From NCBI RefSeq assembly GCF_004795105.1, contig NZ_SSBL01000028.1:1-64000 (forward strand): 64,000 nucleotides of DNA, read 5' to 3'. Below the pieces are notes generated by a model that worked only from the letters and a program-made list of their open reading frames with translations, did not search any database and was not told the origin of the DNA. The number at the start of each line of letters is the position of its first letter. Position 1 is the stretch's first letter. The stretch comes from Streptomyces sp. A0642 (GTDB lineage: Bacteria > Actinomycetota > Actinomycetes > Streptomycetales > Streptomycetaceae). The position numbers and the translations under genes were made by a program. Positions 15,077 to 23,490 of the stretch are shown here, one piece after another.

Positions 15077-16408
15077 TCACACCTCGGCGTAGTTGAGCTG
15101 GGGCTTCGCCGGGACTTCCGCGGTGCGGCGAAGGTATACCGCCCAGGTGAGCGCGAAGCACACCCCGTAGAAGACGAGGAAGGACCAGAAGGCCGCCGTC
15201 CCCGTGCCGGAGGTCTGGAAGGACTGCCGGAAGGCGAGGTTGATGGCGAGGCCGCCGAGCGCCCCGACCGCGCCGATGAGGCCCATCGCCGCCCCGGACA
15301 GCCGCCTGCCCTGGGCCGCCGCCTCCTCGCCGCGCAGGCCCTGGGCGATCGCCTTGGCGTGGAAGATGCCCGGGATCATCTTGAAGGTCGATCCGTTGCC
15401 GAGCCCCGTGAGGACGAAGAGGGCGGTGAAGCCGATGAGGAACACGGTGAGCGATTCGATGCCGGAGGCGTAGACGACGACGCCGGTCGCGGCCGCCATG
15501 GCCGCGTAGTTCCCCAGCGTGATCCGGGCGCCGCCGTACCGGTCGGCCAGCCAGCCCCCGACGGGCCTGATGAGCGAACCCAGCAGCGGGCCGATGAAGG
15601 TGAGCGAGGCGGCCTGCAGCGGCGTCCGGCCGAACTGGGTCTGCAGGACGAGACCGAAGGCGAAGCTGTAGCCGATGAACGAGCCGAAGGTGCCGATGTA
15701 GAGCACCGCCATGATCCACGTGTGCGGGTCGCGTGCGGCGTCCTTCGCGGCCCCGGTGTCGTTCTGCACGGGCGCCAGGTTGTCCATGAAGCGCGCCGCG
15801 CACAGGCCGGCGACGACGATCAGCGGGATGTACACGCCGAGGACGATCCGCGGGTGCATGGCGCCCGCGGTCCCGATGACCAGCAGCCCGACGAGCTGCA
15901 CGACCGGCACCCCGATGTTGCCACCGCCCGCGTTCAGCCCGAGCGCCCAGCCCTTCTTGCGCAGCGGGAAGAACGCGTTGATGTTCGTCATCGAGGAGGC
16001 GAAGTTGCCGCCGCCGATGCCGGTCAGGGCCGCCACGGCCACGAAGGTCGGGTACGAGGTCCCCGGCTCCATCACGAGGAAGGCGGCGACCGTCGGCACC
16101 AGCAGCGTGAACGCGCTGAACACCGTCCAGTTCCGGCCGCCGAACCGGGCGACGGCGAAGGTGTACGGAATCCTCACGAGGGCCCCGACCAGGGTGGCGG
16201 TGGAGATCAGGAAGAACTTCCCGGCCGGGTCCACCCCGTACTCCGGCCCCATGAACAGGACCATCACCGACCACAGGGTCCAGATCGAGAAACCGATGTG
16301 CTCGGAGAGTACGGAGAACCACAGGTTCCGGCGGGCGATGGGCTCGCCCTTCTCCCGCCAGAACGTCTCGTTCTCGGGATCCCAGTGCTCGATCCAACGG
16401 CCAGCCAT
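15077..16408 (-). CDS. Nitrate/nitrite transporter, NarK family (MFS)
   Basis: The 443-residue protein is a 12-helix major facilitator of the nitrate/nitrite porter family. Both nitrate signatures are visible: GWALGLNAGGGNIGVPVVQ near 153-171 and GLGNGSTFKMIPGIFHAKA in the second half. The paired arginines that bind nitrate in NarK probably correspond to R in VRIPYTFAVARFGG and in SLIRPVGGWLADR. It should import nitrate or exchange it for nitrite at the plasma membrane. The ATG at 16408 has GGAGG 6 bases upstream, which decides it over the adjacent GTG at 16411. The nnaR gene follows on the same strand. It could serve assimilation or anaerobic respiration; the nnaR neighbour favours assimilation. 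Confidence 0.92.
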   Translation of the reverse strand: MAGRWIEHWDPENETFWREKGEPIARRNLWFSVLSEHIGFSIWTLWSVMVLFMGPEYGVDPAGKFFLISTATLVGALVRIPYTFAVARFGGRNWTVFSAFTLLVPTVAAFLVMEPGTSYPTFVAVAALTGIGGGNFASSMTNINAFFPLRKKGWALGLNAGGGNIGVPVVQLVGLLVIGTAGAMHPRIVLGVYIPLIVVAGLCAARFMDNLAPVQNDTGAAKDAARDPHTWIMAVLYIGTFGSFIGYSFAFGLVLQTQFGRTPLQAASLTFIGPLLGSLIRPVGGWLADRYGGARITLGNYAAMAAATGVVVYASGIESLTVFLIGFTALFVLTGLGNGSTFKMIPGIFHAKAIAQGLRGEEAAAQGRRLSGAAMGLIGAVGALGGLAINLAFRQSFQTSGTGTAAFWSFLVFYGVCFALTWAVYLRRTAEVPAKPQLNYAEV

Positions 16409-16502
16409 CACGCGCCTCCACGGGTGGTCGGGGTGTTGTCCCCGACGCTAGGCAGCGCGCGTTTCGGTGCGGTGCCGCGAGGTGACCGGTGCGCAACCTT
16501 GC

Positions 16503-16532
16503 TCTCACCGGGCCGCGGACGGCCCGGTGAGA
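16503..16532 (-). terminator. Terminator of the mat operon
   Basis: A perfect 13-bp stem (16503-16515 with 16520-16532) with a CGGA tetraloop lies 8 bases after the matB stop codon on the minus strand. It is a strong hairpin that closes the three-gene operon. Confidence 0.75.
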
Positions 16533-16539
16533 CGGCGGC

Positions 16540-17901
16540 TCAGCGCCGGCGCGCGCCCCTGGACACGGCGTCCGCGCGGCTCCCGGCGGCGTCCTTGGAC
16601 CTCTGCCCGTTGGGCCAGAGTCTCGGGCGGCGCTTGGCGGCCACGTCCTCGATCCATCCGACGGCGAGGATCATCAGCCCGATCAGCGGCCAGACGACGA
16701 TCAGCGCCAGGGCGTTGTCCGAGGCGTCGATGTAGGTGCCGAGGTGGTCGCCGACCCACGGCACGTTCCACAGCTGGTCGATGAGCAGGAATCCGGCCAT
16801 CAGCAGCAGGTTGTGCCAGAGGTAGATGGTCACGGCCCGGTTGTTGGCCAGAGTCACCAGGCTGTCCCAGCCCGCCAGCCGGCCCGGCAGCTGCCGCCAG
16901 GAGGGCGCGTACTGCAGGAGGATCACACAGAAGCCGAGCGACCAGGCGGCCTGGGCGAGGGGGATCTCGTCGAGGTTCCACCCCTCCTCGCTGAGGTGCC
17001 CGGAGGCCCACCAGAGCGCGAAGGCCATGAGGAACGCCGCCATCGAGACGGTGAGGTAGCGCGGAACGGTCCGCAGCAGCCCCTCGTGGTGCGCGAAGCC
17101 GAGGATCCAGCAGGAGCCGAACACGGCGAAGTCGACCAGGCCCTCGCCCGCGGTGCCCGGCACGGTGACCAGGCCGGTGCCGATGACGGCGGTGAGACCG
17201 ATCGGGGCCAGCAGGGTCACCCAGGGGAGCTTGCGGAAGGCCTTCAGCAGAAGCGGTGAGGCCAGCACGAACCACAGGTAGGCGCGGATGTACCAGAGCG
17301 GTCCCATGGCCTGCTCGGCCCAGGACGTCTCCAGGTAGCCGCCCTCGGAGCCGTTCTCCCACGGGAAGGGCGGCGTACCGACCGGGAGCAGGTAGCAGCC
17401 CAGCTTGAGGAACCACCAGACGCCCTCCTCCCGGACCGGCTTCCAGCCGAGCCAGAAGATCACGGGCACGACGACCGCGAGGAACGCCCACATCGGCGGG
17501 AGCAGCCGCCGCAGCCGGCCGCGGACGACGCTCCACGCGGGCCGCGCCAGGGACCGGGCCATCAGTGAACCCGCCAGGGCGAACATGACGCCCATGGACG
17601 GGAAGGCGATGGTCAGCCAGGCCCAGCCGAAGAGGTGGAAGACGACGACGCGGACGAGCGCCACCGCACGCAGCAGGTCGAGATAGCGGTCCCGGCCCGA
17701 TGCCGTCGCGGCGGGCGGCGCGGCGTCCGGCTCCGGCGCGGGCGCCACGGGAGCGGCGGCCTGGCTCCAGGGCGCCGGCCCGGGCTGCCGGGCCCCCGCC
17801 CCCGGGCGGGGCGGCCGCGTCCCGCCCGGCGTCTGTACCGGGAACGGCATCGTGTCCTGATCCAGCGGCGGCTGCTGCGGGCGGGCCGAGGGGTGGGTCA
17901 T
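16540..17901 (-). CDS. matB: MatB-like membrane acyltransferase (acyltransferase 3 family)
   Basis: The 453-residue protein has a proline/alanine-rich cytoplasmic N-terminus (about 1-65) then some ten membrane helices with the acyltransferase 3 signature: RYLDLLRAVALVRVVVFHLFGWAW near 71-94, including the conserved His. It probably acylates or helps export an extracellular polysaccharide. Its start overlaps the matA stop by 4 bases (ATGA), so the two are translationally coupled. In Streptomyces, MatA and MatB are required for pellet formation in liquid culture and for a PNAG-like surface glycan, so I infer the same role. The identity of MatB as O- or N-acyl transferase on the glycan is not proven by sequence. 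Confidence 0.88.
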   Translation of the reverse strand: MTHPSARPQQPPLDQDTMPFPVQTPGGTRPPRPGAGARQPGPAPWSQAAAPVAPAPEPDAAPPAATASGRDRYLDLLRAVALVRVVVFHLFGWAWLTIAFPSMGVMFALAGSLMARSLARPAWSVVRGRLRRLLPPMWAFLAVVVPVIFWLGWKPVREEGVWWFLKLGCYLLPVGTPPFPWENGSEGGYLETSWAEQAMGPLWYIRAYLWFVLASPLLLKAFRKLPWVTLLAPIGLTAVIGTGLVTVPGTAGEGLVDFAVFGSCWILGFAHHEGLLRTVPRYLTVSMAAFLMAFALWWASGHLSEEGWNLDEIPLAQAAWSLGFCVILLQYAPSWRQLPGRLAGWDSLVTLANNRAVTIYLWHNLLLMAGFLLIDQLWNVPWVGDHLGTYIDASDNALALIVVWPLIGLMILAVGWIEDVAAKRRPRLWPNGQRSKDAAGSRADAVSRGARRR

Positions 17902-20090
17902 GCGACGGGCCTCCGGTCATTGCTGCGCCGGCTCTGGCTCGGCATCGAACCGGGTGCCTCCACGACCCCGGTACGCCGCAGCTTCTGCCAGCGGAGCCGG
18001 CCGCCGGTGAGAGCGGTGATCCAGGACTGGAGCAGCACCACGTACATGAGCTGCCGGTAGAGGATCTGCTGGAGGGGCAGCGAGAACAGATGGGTCATGC
18101 GCTCCCGGTCCAGCCGGAAGGCGTACGCGGCGCAGATGCCCTGCACCGCGAGGACACCGAACCAGGCGACGATCGTCTGCTCGGTGGGGCCGAAGACGAG
18201 CCCGTACAGCAGGAAGACGTCGATGAGGGGGGCGAGCAGCGGCGCGACGACCATGAACAGGGCGACGAACGGCAGTCCGACGCGTCCGAAACGGCCGGAC
18301 GGGCCGCGCTCGATCACCGCGCGGCGGTGCTTCCAGATGGCCTGCATCGTGCCGTACGACCACCGGTAGCGCTGCGACCAGAGCTGCTGCACGGACTCCG
18401 GCGCCTCGGTCCAGGCGCGGGCGTTCTCCGCGTACACGACGCGCCACCCGTCCCGGTGCAGGCCCATCGTGACGTCGGTGTCCTCGGCGAGGGTGTCCTC
18501 GCTCATGCCGCCGATCCGGTTCAGCGCCTCTCGGCGGAACGCCCCCACCGCGCCGGGGATGGTGGGCATGCAGCCCAGCATGTCGTACATCCGGCGGTCG
18601 AGGTTGAAGCCCATCACGTACTCGATGTGCTGCCAGGCGCCGATCAGCGAGTCGCGGTTGCCGACCTTGGCGTTGCCCGCGACGGCCCCGACCCGGGGGT
18701 CGGCGAAGGGCTGCACCAGTTCACGGATGGTGGACGGTTCGAAGACCGTGTCGCCGTCCATCATCACGATGATGTCGTAGCGGGCGTGCGCGATGCCGTT
18801 GTTCAGGGCGGCGGGCTTGCCCGCGTTGCGCTGGCGCACCACCCGGACGCCCCGCAGCCGCATCCGGTCGACGAGGTCCGCGGTGCCGTCCGTGGAGCCG
18901 TCGTCGATGACGATGACCTCCAGCGGGTAGTCGCTCGCCATCAGCGAACGGACCGTGTTGGCGATGCACTTGCTCTCGTTGTACGCGGGCACCAGGACGG
19001 ACACCGGGCGGGTGAGGGGCTCGCCCCATGTGAAGTCCCGCTTGCGGACCCGGCGGGCGTGCGCGAAGGACAGCAGCAGCATCAGGCCGAACCGGGCCAG
19101 GACCAGCACCCCGATGACGGCGAGGCCCACCACCAGTACATCGGTGATGTGCTCCGAGACCTCCACGGCGTAGACGAACGCCTTGCCCTTCCAGAGCGCG
19201 TAGCCGGTGACCGGGGTGTGCGCGCTGGGGGCGCCGAGGGCGTCGGTGAGGTTGGTGAACTCATAGCCCTGGGCCTGCATCTTGGGCAGGAAGTGGCCGA
19301 GCGCGGCCACGGTCTGGGACCGGTCCCCGCCGGAGTCGTGCATCAGGACGACGGCGCCCTTGCCGTGCTTCGGCGTGGCGTTCCTGGAGATGACCCCGAC
19401 GCCGGGCCGCTTCCAGTCCTCGCTGTCGGTGTTGTTGACGACGGTGAGGTAGCCGCGGCTGCCGATGTACTGGGTGACCGGCCAGGACTTGTCGTCCATG
19501 GCGTCGGCGAACGACGAGTAGGGCGGCCGGAACAGGGAGGTGCGGATGCCGGCCGCGCCCGCGAGCGCCAGCTGGTTCTGCGACAGCTCCCAGTCGATGC
19601 GGCTGGTGGACTGGTAGGAGAGGTCCGGGTGGTTGAACGTGTGCAGCCCGACCTCGTGCCCCTCCTCGACCATGCGCTCGACGAGACCGGGGTAGCGCGA
19701 GGCCATGGTGCCGGTGACGAAGAAGACGCCGTGCGCGTCGTACTCCTTGAGCTTGTCGAGCACGCGCGGGGTCCACACCGGGTCGGGACCGTCGTCGAAG
19801 GTCAGCACGATCCGGTGGTCGGGTATCCGGAGGGTCTTGGCGGGCTCGGTGGCGCTGCGCGCGTCGATGACCGGGCCGCCCTCCAGCACCTGCTCGGGCA
19901 CCTGGTCGGTGGCCGCCGGTGGCTGGATCCGGTGGTCGGCGAGGATTTCGCTGTGCACGTAGCCGCGCAGCATCAACATCGCGAGCAGGGCAACGAGGAA
20001 CAGGAACGGCAGCATGTAGCGCATGGGGAGCCTGCGCCGCCGGGTCTGCTTCTTACGGTGGTGCCTGCCCCGCGGGGCGGGGTTGGTCAT
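17898..20090 (-). CDS. matA: MatA-like bifunctional polysaccharide deacetylase / GT2 synthase
   Basis: The 730-residue membrane protein joins two enzymes. A membrane anchor (about 23-42) is followed by an extracytoplasmic NodB-type deacetylase with TFDDGPDP at 97-104, the metal-binding H150 and H154 in LHTFNH, RPPYSS at 188-193 and LMHDSGGDRS near 249-258. A second membrane segment (about 317-340) leads to a processive GT2 domain with VIDDGSTDGT near 394-403, DGD at 445-447, ED at 536-537 and QRYRW at 573-577, then more helices. The arrangement resembles fusing PgaB-type deacetylation to PgaC-type poly-beta-1,6-GlcNAc synthesis. MatA of S. coelicolor and S. lividans makes such a glycan for hyphal aggregation. 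It begins directly after the upstream TAG, so three genes form one operon. Confidence 0.92.
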   Translation of the reverse strand: MTNPAPRGRHHRKKQTRRRRLPMRYMLPFLFLVALLAMLMLRGYVHSEILADHRIQPPAATDQVPEQVLEGGPVIDARSATEPAKTLRIPDHRIVLTFDDGPDPVWTPRVLDKLKEYDAHGVFFVTGTMASRYPGLVERMVEEGHEVGLHTFNHPDLSYQSTSRIDWELSQNQLALAGAAGIRTSLFRPPYSSFADAMDDKSWPVTQYIGSRGYLTVVNNTDSEDWKRPGVGVISRNATPKHGKGAVVLMHDSGGDRSQTVAALGHFLPKMQAQGYEFTNLTDALGAPSAHTPVTGYALWKGKAFVYAVEVSEHITDVLVVGLAVIGVLVLARFGLMLLLSFAHARRVRKRDFTWGEPLTRPVSVLVPAYNESKCIANTVRSLMASDYPLEVIVIDDGSTDGTADLVDRMRLRGVRVVRQRNAGKPAALNNGIAHARYDIIVMMDGDTVFEPSTIRELVQPFADPRVGAVAGNAKVGNRDSLIGAWQHIEYVMGFNLDRRMYDMLGCMPTIPGAVGAFRREALNRIGGMSEDTLAEDTDVTMGLHRDGWRVVYAENARAWTEAPESVQQLWSQRYRWSYGTMQAIWKHRRAVIERGPSGRFGRVGLPFVALFMVVAPLLAPLIDVFLLYGLVFGPTEQTIVAWFGVLAVQGICAAYAFRLDRERMTHLFSLPLQQILYRQLMYVVLLQSWITALTGGRLRWQKLRRTGVVEAPGSMPSQSRRSNDRRPVA

Positions 20091-20807
20091 CTAGCTGGCG
20101 CCTTCTTGCTCGTGCACAGGAGGGTCCGGAGTTCCGGTGGGTGAGGTCGCGTGGCCCGGGGGCGTCCTCGACGGATCGGCGCTCGGCATCCCGGGGCCGT
20201 CCGCGACAGGTGCGGAGGGAGTCGTCGTATCGGCCGGCGTACCGCTGCTGGTGCTGGACCCGGGGGCGGCGTCCGGCGCGGACGGCGGGACGGTGGCCGG
20301 GGCGGTGGCCCCGGTACGTGTCGCCGGAGAGCTGCCGGAGCCGGTGGCGCCACTGGGAACGGCCACGTGCCGGCCGCCGGTCTGCGGGGTGACGGACGGC
20401 GTCTCGACGACCCCCGTGGCACCGGATGAGACCTGGGCGTCCGGGCTCGCCGCGGGCGTGGCGGGCGTCTGCACCTCTTCCGCCTTCTGGTGCCCCTCCT
20501 GGCCGGAAAGCGGCAGGAAGGGCGCGCTGGAGTTGCCGCCGAGCAGGGCGATGACGAGCGTCACCGCGTACCCGACGAAGAGCGCGGCCAGTACCCAGCC
20601 GAGACGCCGGAGCGTCTTGCTGCGGCGACCGCTCTCGTCGACGAAGACGGGACCGTCGGAGCCCTCCGGAACGCCGGGTTCCGGGAGCAGCTCGGAGAGC
20701 TGCCGTCCCAGTCCGTCGAGCTGGATGGTGACTTCGTTGGGTTCGTGGGTGTGTCCCGAACGGGCACCTTCACGCCAAGTTTCCACTGATGTACGCACTT
20801 CCCCCAC
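20091..20807 (-). CDS. Hypothetical single-pass membrane protein leading the mat operon
   Basis: This protein of up to 238 residues has a cytoplasmic N-terminus of about 70 residues, one membrane helix (about 70-92, WVLAALFVGYAVTLVIALL) and an outer tail of about 140 residues that is rich in Ser, Thr, Pro, Ala and Gly with no cysteine, typical of a disordered, possibly O-glycosylated wall-spanning stalk. I do not recognise a family. Its stop codon touches the matA ATG directly, so it is co-translated with matA and matB and may organise or regulate the glycan synthase. Start is uncertain: GTG codons lie at 20807, 20798 and 20786, the last with GGGGGAAG about 10 bases upstream. The 20808-21176 region upstream holds its promoter. 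Confidence 0.72.
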   Translation of the reverse strand: MGEVRTSVETWREGARSGHTHEPNEVTIQLDGLGRQLSELLPEPGVPEGSDGPVFVDESGRRSKTLRRLGWVLAALFVGYAVTLVIALLGGNSSAPFLPLSGQEGHQKAEEVQTPATPAASPDAQVSSGATGVVETPSVTPQTGGRHVAVPSGATGSGSSPATRTGATAPATVPPSAPDAAPGSSTSSGTPADTTTPSAPVADGPGMPSADPSRTPPGHATSPTGTPDPPVHEQEGAS

Positions 20808-21176
20808 TCAGGATCCGGCGCGCACACCTACGTTCGTGCGTCGTCGGACCGGGGCCCCCACCTGGTCCGCGCGCCCCTCCCACCGTGCACCCGGGCCATG
20901 AATGTAGCGCACGCCGAGGCTGCTCCGACCCCTCGGTGAGGTGTTGTACATCATGAGAGATACATCCGTTTTCGAACCGTGGTGCGGGGCCTGCCCCGGG
21001 CGGGTGAGCGGCGGGAGCGCGGCGTGTGAGCGCACGCCGGTGCACACGCCCCGCACGCCCCGCACGCCGGACGCGGCCGGCCGTGCGCGGCACGCCGGCC
21101 GGGGCTCGCGAGGACCGGACAGCAAAAACGAGGACCCCGCTGCCGGTGGCAGCGGGGTCCTCGTTCACATGGGAAT
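20808..21176. other. Intergenic region between mat operon and tmRNA
   Basis: No gene is supported in this 369-bp gap. It contains the tmRNA terminator (21129-21163), a run of CCGCACGCC-type repeats around 21049-21075, and an AT-richer stretch TTGTACATCATGAGAGATAC near 20944-20963 that is a plausible place for the mat operon promoter, though I could not define hexamers. Confidence 0.55.
21129..21163 (-). terminator. Intrinsic terminator of tmRNA
   Basis: A perfect 16-bp stem (21129-21144 with 21148-21163) with a 3-base loop is followed on the minus strand by TTTTT (plus-strand AAAAA at 21124-21128). It lies 14 bases beyond the mature tmRNA 3' end. This is the most textbook intrinsic terminator in the window. 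Confidence 0.88.
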
Positions 21177-21563
21177 TGTGGAGATGGCGGGAATCGAACC
21201 CGCGTCCAACGGTGCGGAACCAGGGCTTCTCCGAGTGCAGTTCGCTGCGCTTTTCTCGGCCCCGGAGGTCACGCGAACAAGCCTCCGACAGGCCCAGTCA
21301 CTGTTTGATTTCCTTCCAAGCCCCGTGACCGGGCTTAGAAGTTTAGATCCCTAGTTGATGCCAGGATCCGGGTCGGGATCACCCCCGGGCTGACACTCCG
21401 CAGAGTCTTCGCTCAGCTGCTAATTAGGCAGCGAGGGCGAAGGCGGAGGAATCGCGCTTAGAAGTGGCGATTATTGTTTGCGACATATGGTTTACGAGAT
21501 CATTGTCGCTTCCTCGACTCGCTTCCCCTGCTTCGACATCCGCTGTCGAAACCGATCATCCCC
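21177..21563 (-). ncRNA. ssrA: Transfer-messenger RNA (tmRNA)
   Basis: The RNA rescues stalled ribosomes and tags the incomplete peptide for proteolysis with SmpB. The 5' end GGGGATGATCGGTTTCGACA (from 21563) and the 3' T-arm GGTTCGATTCCCGCCATCTCC (to about 21179) form the tRNA-like domain: GGGGATG pairs with CATCTCC. The acceptor is followed by discriminator A then CAA, so the CCA end seems not fully encoded. The internal reading frame resumes at GCC 21468-21466 after TAATC and encodes ATSKRDSSAFALAA then TAA (21426-21424), which fits the Streptomyces tag type ending AFALAA. Length is about 387 nt. It lies 165 bp downstream of smpB on the same strand and has its own terminator. Confidence 0.95.
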
Positions 21564-21609
21564 ATGTTGATTTTTCAAGGTGGTGCCTCACCCCGTGGGG
21601 TGCAGTGCC

Positions 21610-21637
21610 ATCGTACGTGACCAACGTACGACGATGC
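21610..21637. promoter_or_regulatory. Inverted repeat upstream of tmRNA
   Basis: CATCGTACGT and ACGTACGACGATG form an imperfect inverted repeat around GACCA, about 50-75 bp upstream of the tmRNA 5' end. A second small repeat, CACCCCGTGGGGTG, lies at about 21588-21601. These may be the smpB terminator or an operator in the ssrA promoter region. Confidence 0.35.
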
Positions 21638-21685
21638 CAGCGTATTCCCGCCGCACCGGCCGGCAGCCCCGGGCGAAGGCCTCCA

Positions 21686-21755
21686 ACGCGCTCCGCCGAC
21701 GGCGGTGGGCCCGGGCGCGCGGACCGCTCACGCGCTCCGCTGACGGCGGCGGGCC
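21686..21755. repeat. Direct repeat of the smpB 3' end
   Basis: A 26-bp segment at 21730-21755, which is the last coding part of smpB including its stop region, recurs at 21686-21711 just downstream with 2 mismatches. The copies share ACGCGCTCCGC and GACGGCGG. The spacing is 44 bp. It looks like a local duplication of the gene's tail. Confidence 0.65.
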
Positions 21756-22216
21756 GCCGAGATCGCCCGGTTCGTCTCCCTCGTGTCCTGCTTCTCGCGC
21801 AGCGTCTGCCGCTTGTCGTACTCCTTCTTGCCCTTCGCCAGCGCGATCTCGACCTTGACCCGGCCACCGGTGAAGTACAGGGCGAGCGGCACGATCGTGT
21901 GCCCGGTCTCCTGGGACTTCGACTCCAGCTTGTCGATCTCGGCCCGGTGCATCAGCAGCTTGCGCTTGCGCTTGGCGGAGTGGTTGGTCCAGGTCCCCTG
22001 GACGTACTCCGGGACATGGACGTTGTGCAGCCACGCCTCGCCGCCGTCGATCTGGACGAAGCCGTCCACCAGGGAGGCCCGTCCCATGCGCAGGGATTTG
22101 ACCTCGGTGCCCATGAGGACGAGACCGCACTCGTAGGTGTCGAGGATGGTGTAGTCGTGGCGCGCCTTCTTGTTCTGCGCGACCATCTTGCGCCCGGTGT
22201 CTTTTTCCTTAGCCAT
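21728..22216 (-). CDS. smpB: SsrA-binding protein SmpB
   Basis: The 162-residue RNA-binding protein escorts tmRNA to stalled ribosomes. Family blocks are present: NKKARHDYTILDTYECGLVL near 15-34, GTEVKSLRMGRASLVDGFV near 36-54, NVHVPEY, and the C-terminal LALAKGKKEYDKRQTLREK-type tail (ALAKGKKEYDKRQ) that enters the mRNA channel. Length is normal. It sits directly upstream of ssrA and 18 bases downstream of the S41 protease gene, which suggests transcription with the ftsE-ftsX-protease group. Confidence 0.96.
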   Translation of the reverse strand: MAKEKDTGRKMVAQNKKARHDYTILDTYECGLVLMGTEVKSLRMGRASLVDGFVQIDGGEAWLHNVHVPEYVQGTWTNHSAKRKRKLLMHRAEIDKLESKSQETGHTIVPLALYFTGGRVKVEIALAKGKKEYDKRQTLREKQDTRETNRAISAARRRQRSA

Positions 22217-22234
22217 AGTGCGGCCATTTTCGCA

Positions 22235-23422
22235 CTACGACCCACCCCCGAGGCCACTCAATACCGTCTCGGCCCGCTGCTGGGCCCGCGCGCTCACCTC
22301 GAGGTCGGGGGTGATGCCCCGGCCGTCGACGCTCCGGCCCGCCGGAGTGCGGTAGTGCCCCACGGTCAGCTCGGCCACGGAACCGCCCGCGAGCCTGCTC
22401 GGCATCTGGACGGATCCCTTGCCGAAGGTGCGTGAACCGACGGTGACCGCCCGGCCCCGGTCCTGCAGGGCGCCGGTGAGGAGCTCAGCCGCGCTCATGG
22501 TGCCCCCGTCGATGAGGACGACGACGGGGCGCTCGGTGTCGCCCCCGGCCTCGGCGTACAGCGCGCGCTGCTCCCCGTGCACGTCGTACGTGGCGACCAG
22601 GCCGCCGTCCAGGAACGCGGAGGCGGCGGTGACGGCCTCGGTGACCAGTCCCCCGGAGTTGCCGCGCAGGTCCAGCAGGACGCCGGCGCCCGCGGGCGCC
22701 CCGTCGACCGCGTCGCGCACGGCGGCGCCCGATCCCCTGGTGAACGAGTCGACCTGGATCAGCACAGCTGCGGAGGAATCGGAACGGTGCGGTCCGAGCC
22801 GCCGCACGGAGACGGCCTCGGTGGCCAGGCGCGCCCGCCGCAGCGTCTCGGTCCGGGTGACGGAGCCCCGCTGGACGCCCAGCACCACGGTGGTACCGGC
22901 GGCGGCGCCGGTGCGGTCACCGCGCAGCAGCGCCACCACGTCGGAGACCGGGCGCCGGTCGACCCGCCGGCCGTCGATGGTGCGCAACAGATCGCCGGCG
23001 CGGATCCCCGCCCGCCCGGCGGGGCTTCCCGGCTGGACCCGGGTGACGGTGACCAGCCCGTCCGCGGACCGTCTGGCGGCGATCCCGACGCCCGTGTACG
23101 AGCCGTCGAGGGCCTGCTCGAACTCCTGGTACTCCCGCTCGTCGTAGACCGCGCCCCAGCGGTCCCCGCTGCGGCTGACGGCCTCCTCGGCCGCCTCCGT
23201 ACCGGACTTGCCGTCGGCCACGGCCTCGGCGGCGGCGTCGGCCACCGCATCGCGGTCGGCGGCGGAGGCGACGGACCGGGTCTCTATCTCGGTGCTCCGC
23301 CCCTCCCCGTACGGCAGCGCGCCGATGGCGGCGGCCGTGGCGAGGACACTCGCGAAGACCAATGTCAGGGCCGCCCCGCGGCGGACGCCGCGGGGCCCGA
23401 AACGGTTCTCAGGGCCCGGCAT
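22235..23422 (-). CDS. S41 family C-terminal processing protease with PDZ domain
   Basis: The 395-residue serine protease is a Ctp/tail-specific protease. An uncleaved signal anchor lies near 15-36 (AALTLVFASVLATAAAIGAL), then a short helical domain, a PDZ domain (about 105-195 with VQPGSPAGRAGIRAGDLL) and the S41 catalytic domain (about 205-370). The Ser/Lys dyad is S310 in DGGTMSAAELL and K335 in FGKGSVQ. It should act outside the membrane on protein C-termini. The ATG at 23422 places it 68 bases after ftsX in the ftsE-ftsX-protease-smpB order, so it may process a division or wall-hydrolase protein controlled by FtsEX; that link is inference. Confidence 0.93.
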   Translation of the reverse strand: MPGPENRFGPRGVRRGAALTLVFASVLATAAAIGALPYGEGRSTEIETRSVASAADRDAVADAAAEAVADGKSGTEAAEEAVSRSGDRWGAVYDEREYQEFEQALDGSYTGVGIAARRSADGLVTVTRVQPGSPAGRAGIRAGDLLRTIDGRRVDRRPVSDVVALLRGDRTGAAAGTTVVLGVQRGSVTRTETLRRARLATEAVSVRRLGPHRSDSSAAVLIQVDSFTRGSGAAVRDAVDGAPAGAGVLLDLRGNSGGLVTEAVTAASAFLDGGLVATYDVHGEQRALYAEAGGDTERPVVVLIDGGTMSAAELLTGALQDRGRAVTVGSRTFGKGSVQMPSRLAGGSVAELTVGHYRTPAGRSVDGRGITPDLEVSARAQQRAETVLSGLGGGS

Positions 23423-23490
23423 GGCGCCGAGTCTAGGACAACGCCCCGACGGCGCACGGCCCGTTGGCCGCGCGCCCCACGGGGCGCATG

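Noticed and set aside
16409..16539. GlnR box upstream of the nitrate transporter
   Set aside because: GTCAC and GAAAC occur but not with the spacing of GlnR sites.
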